NCBI GenBank assembly: GCA_026786125.1
Contig: JAJAYU010000153.1
Span: 1-6,332, forward strand
Source: Chamaesiphon sp.
GTDB lineage: Bacteria; Cyanobacteriota; Cyanobacteriia; Cyanobacteriales; Chamaesiphonaceae
Direction: 5' to 3'
DNA: 6,332 bases
The number at the start of each line of letters is the position of its first letter. The first letter of the stretch is position 1. A program made the position numbers and the translations under genes. Of this stretch, positions 4,900 to 6,332 are shown in pieces. The notes under the pieces are model-generated. The model was given only the letters and a program-made list of their open reading frames with translations, was not told where the DNA came from and did not search any database.

Positions 4900-6109
4900 T
4901 ATCTTCGATCCCAACTAATCTTTCTAACCACCACAAGATTACCCAAACTATTGGCACTGTCGCAGCTAAACCGAGCCAGAAATTGTGAGCAAATGCCGGA
5001 GATTGATCGAGTGCCCAACCGCCTAATGGTGGGCCAATTGCGTATCCAGCCGCCCAACAGAGGGAATTGATCGAGGTATAAACACCACGCAAGGATGGAG
5101 GCGCGAGATCGGCAATTAGAGCTGAAGCGGTGGGAGTATAAGCAACAATTGCTACAGCAAATAATCCCAAGCCCAAACTAGCCCAGACAAGTTGATAATT
5201 ATTGCTAGTTCCGGTAGCAGTGATACAGATAAAACCGAGCAACCAAAACCCACCAGAAATCATTAACGATCGAGCATGATTTAGTCGCCGCAATAATTTC
5301 AGAATCGGTAGCTGACAAGCAATTGTGATCAGTAAATGTCCCGTAAACAGGGTACTAATTACTTGAGGATTGAAGCCAGGCGCATCAGATTGAGAGACAA
5401 AACCGCTAAAGTAGAGGGGTAAAGTCACTTGAGTTTGAGAAATATAAACCGTCAAGATAATATTGACTAAAACGTAGACTAATAAACGTCGATCGCGTAA
5501 TGCCGTACTGTAGCCGCTAATAAATTGGGGTGCTATTTTATGCGGTTGTAATGTCTCACGAATAGCCAGAGCGATCGTGATAAAAAAGCAGCAAAAAGAA
5601 ATCCCATCGATCATAAATAGATAGCGATAGGCACCTGTTGAACCTATTAAGAAGCCACCTGCAATAATGCCCAAACCCATGCCGACATTATCAGCTAAGC
5701 GGGTAATTGCATAGGCAAATCTGCGATCTTCTCCAGTTGTCAGATCGGCAACGATCGCTTCATTCGCAGGCCAATATAAACCTAACCCGAATCCCTGAAT
5801 TAAACAACCCACAATTAGGGTCGGAAAATCATTAGTAATTGTAAAAATAAAGCAGGCGATCGCTAAAACTAATGTAGCTAATAATAGGACTGGTTTTCGA
5901 CCCCACCGATCGGCATAAGTGCCACTAATTAACCGTCCAGCGATGCCAGAAATTGAGGCACTACCTAATGCTAATCCGACCGATGTTGCCGATAATCCGA
6001 CTTGTTGAACGAAAAAAATTGGAGCATAAAAGATCGTAAAACCACTACCGATTTCTGATAGCAATCGACCCAACGCTAGGATCCAAATCTGTCGAGGTAG
6101 CTTGGACAT
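4892..6109 (-). CDS. Major facilitator superfamily (MFS) transporter, DHA1/MdtH-like
   Basis: This 405-residue inner-membrane protein has a hydrophobic pattern consistent with 12 helices in two halves and a central loop around residues 185-210. GTYADRWGRKPVLL (residues 63-76) is MFS motif A (GxxxDRxGRRP type) in the loop between helices 2 and 3. AGYAIGPPLGGW (354-365) in helix 11 and LRGVYTSINS just before it are also typical of drug:H+ antiporter-like members. Substrate cannot be told from sequence; export of small molecules driven by the proton gradient is the usual role. The frame stays open to a TTG at 6130, which would add MPRYSID. The ATG at 6109 is preferred because it gives the SKLPRQIWILALGR N-terminus seen before the first helix, though neither start has a clear Shine-Dalgarno. 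The gene is convergent with cpcF and has no evident connection with pigment assembly. Confidence 0.85.
   Translation of the reverse strand: MSKLPRQIWILALGRLLSEIGSGFTIFYAPIFFVQQVGLSATSVGLALGSASISGIAGRLISGTYADRWGRKPVLLLATLVLAIACFIFTITNDFPTLIVGCLIQGFGLGLYWPANEAIVADLTTGEDRRFAYAITRLADNVGMGLGIIAGGFLIGSTGAYRYLFMIDGISFCCFFITIALAIRETLQPHKIAPQFISGYSTALRDRRLLVYVLVNIILTVYISQTQVTLPLYFSGFVSQSDAPGFNPQVISTLFTGHLLITIACQLPILKLLRRLNHARSLMISGGFWLLGFICITATGTSNNYQLVWASLGLGLFAVAIVAYTPTASALIADLAPPSLRGVYTSINSLCWAAGYAIGPPLGGWALDQSPAFAHNFWLGLAATVPIVWVILWWLERLVGIEDSE
5856..5863. repeat. HIP1 octamer GCGATCGC
   Basis: Perfect copy inside the MFS gene. Near matches lie at 5490-5497 and 5571-5577. Confidence 0.9.
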
Positions 6110-6132
6110 ATCGATCGAATATCGAGGCAACT

Positions 6133-6165
6133 AAAAATCAGGGTATCTACACTAAATAGATACCC
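6133..6165 (-). terminator. Terminator-like hairpin between the RlpA-like gene and the MFS gene
   Basis: GGGTATCTA (6141-6149) and TAGATACCC (6157-6165) are perfect 9-bp arms around a 7-nt loop. Read on the - strand, the stem is followed by TGA and then TTTTT (complement of 6133-6137), as in an intrinsic terminator. It lies 38 nt beyond the RlpA-like stop codon and 32 nt before the MFS ATG. It should end the RlpA-like transcript or act as an attenuator in front of the MFS gene. Confidence 0.6.
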
Positions 6166-6202
6166 TTACTTTATCACGCCCTCTGGTTAATCCAGGTAGA
6201 TC

Positions 6203-6332
6203 CTAGCCGTCCTGTCCAAGTACATCCACTCGGACTTGACCAATACCGTCATTTTTGATCCCAATTACTTCAGCAGCAGCAGCCGAAACGTCAATAATTC
6301 GACGACGACTGGAGGGACCGCGATCGTTGATC
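6203..6332 (-). CDS. RlpA-like double-psi beta-barrel protein, C-terminal end (5' end outside window)
   Basis: On the - strand a frame is open from the right edge to TAG (complement of 6203-6205), giving 42 complete residues. INDRGP at the start and RIIDVSAAAAEVIGI after it match the catalytic-site region of the RlpA family (consensus INDRGPF, GRxIDLSxAAA). The ending VRVDVL is the last strand of the barrel. RlpA proteins are secreted or lipid-anchored lytic transglycosylase-type enzymes that act on peptidoglycan lacking stem peptides. The Asp of NDRGP is a catalytic residue in that family. The loop here reads PSSRRR. The signal peptide and rest of the protein lie outside the window. Only the fold is secure; whether this copy is enzymatic is unknown. 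Confidence 0.75.
   Translation of the reverse strand, partial: INDRGPSSRRRIIDVSAAAAEVIGIKNDGIGQVRVDVLGQDG

Noticed and set aside
6110..6130. TTG start of the MFS gene, adding seven residues
   Set aside because: No ribosome binding site, and it would place the start only 10 nt from the terminator-like hairpin. The ATG at 6109 is simpler, although the longer form is not excluded.

Overview
The window is chromosomal DNA from a phycobilisome-containing cyanobacterium. Phycocyanin beta and alpha subunits, a CpcF-type bilin lyase and the phycoerythrobilin reductases PebA and PebB are all present. Three perfect copies of the cyanobacterial octamer GCGATCGC (HIP1) occur in 6.3 kb, many more than chance would give. 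The spacers carry palindromes and heptamer arrays of the kind scattered through cyanobacterial genomes. I could not settle the genus from the sequence.

Layout, left to right. (1) Positions 1-382, + strand: the C-terminal end of a phosphoglucomutase/phosphomannomutase-family enzyme. A short palindromic repeat and a small two-helix LapA-domain membrane protein (451-672) follow. (2) Positions 777-2367, + strand: pebA then pebB, separated by a 124-nt spacer that is mostly a hairpin-forming repeat. (3) Positions 2368-2689: a 322-nt gene-free region that serves as the upstream region and leader of the phycocyanin genes. (4) Positions 2690-3861, + strand: cpcB then cpcA. Their spacer holds a heptamer array that begins on the cpcB stop codon and a nested palindrome, all within inverted repeats. 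A strong intrinsic terminator follows cpcA. (5) Positions 4071-4880, + strand: cpcF, with neither cpcE nor the rod-linker genes beside it. (6) Positions 4892-6109, - strand: an MFS transporter convergent with cpcF. The two 3' ends form a perfect palindrome. (7) Positions 6203-6332, - strand: the C-terminal end of an RlpA-like double-psi beta-barrel protein, with its own terminator-like hairpin.

How the genes work together: PebA and PebB convert biliverdin to phycoerythrobilin in two ferredoxin-dependent steps. CpcB and CpcA form the phycocyanin heterodimer of the phycobilisome rods. CpcF, with a CpcE that must be encoded elsewhere, attaches bilin to Cys84 of CpcA. The presence of pebAB implies that the organism makes phycoerythrobilin, so it probably has phycoerythrin or a phycoerythrobilin-bearing phycocyanin outside this window. 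The flanking mutase, LapA, MFS and RlpA genes have no evident link to pigment assembly.

I see no CRISPR array, tRNA, rRNA, transposase or clearly new enzyme system. The less ordinary points are the cpcF gene without cpcE, the long C-terminal tail of CpcF, the repeat-filled cpcB-cpcA spacer, and possible alternative hairpins in the cpcB leader.
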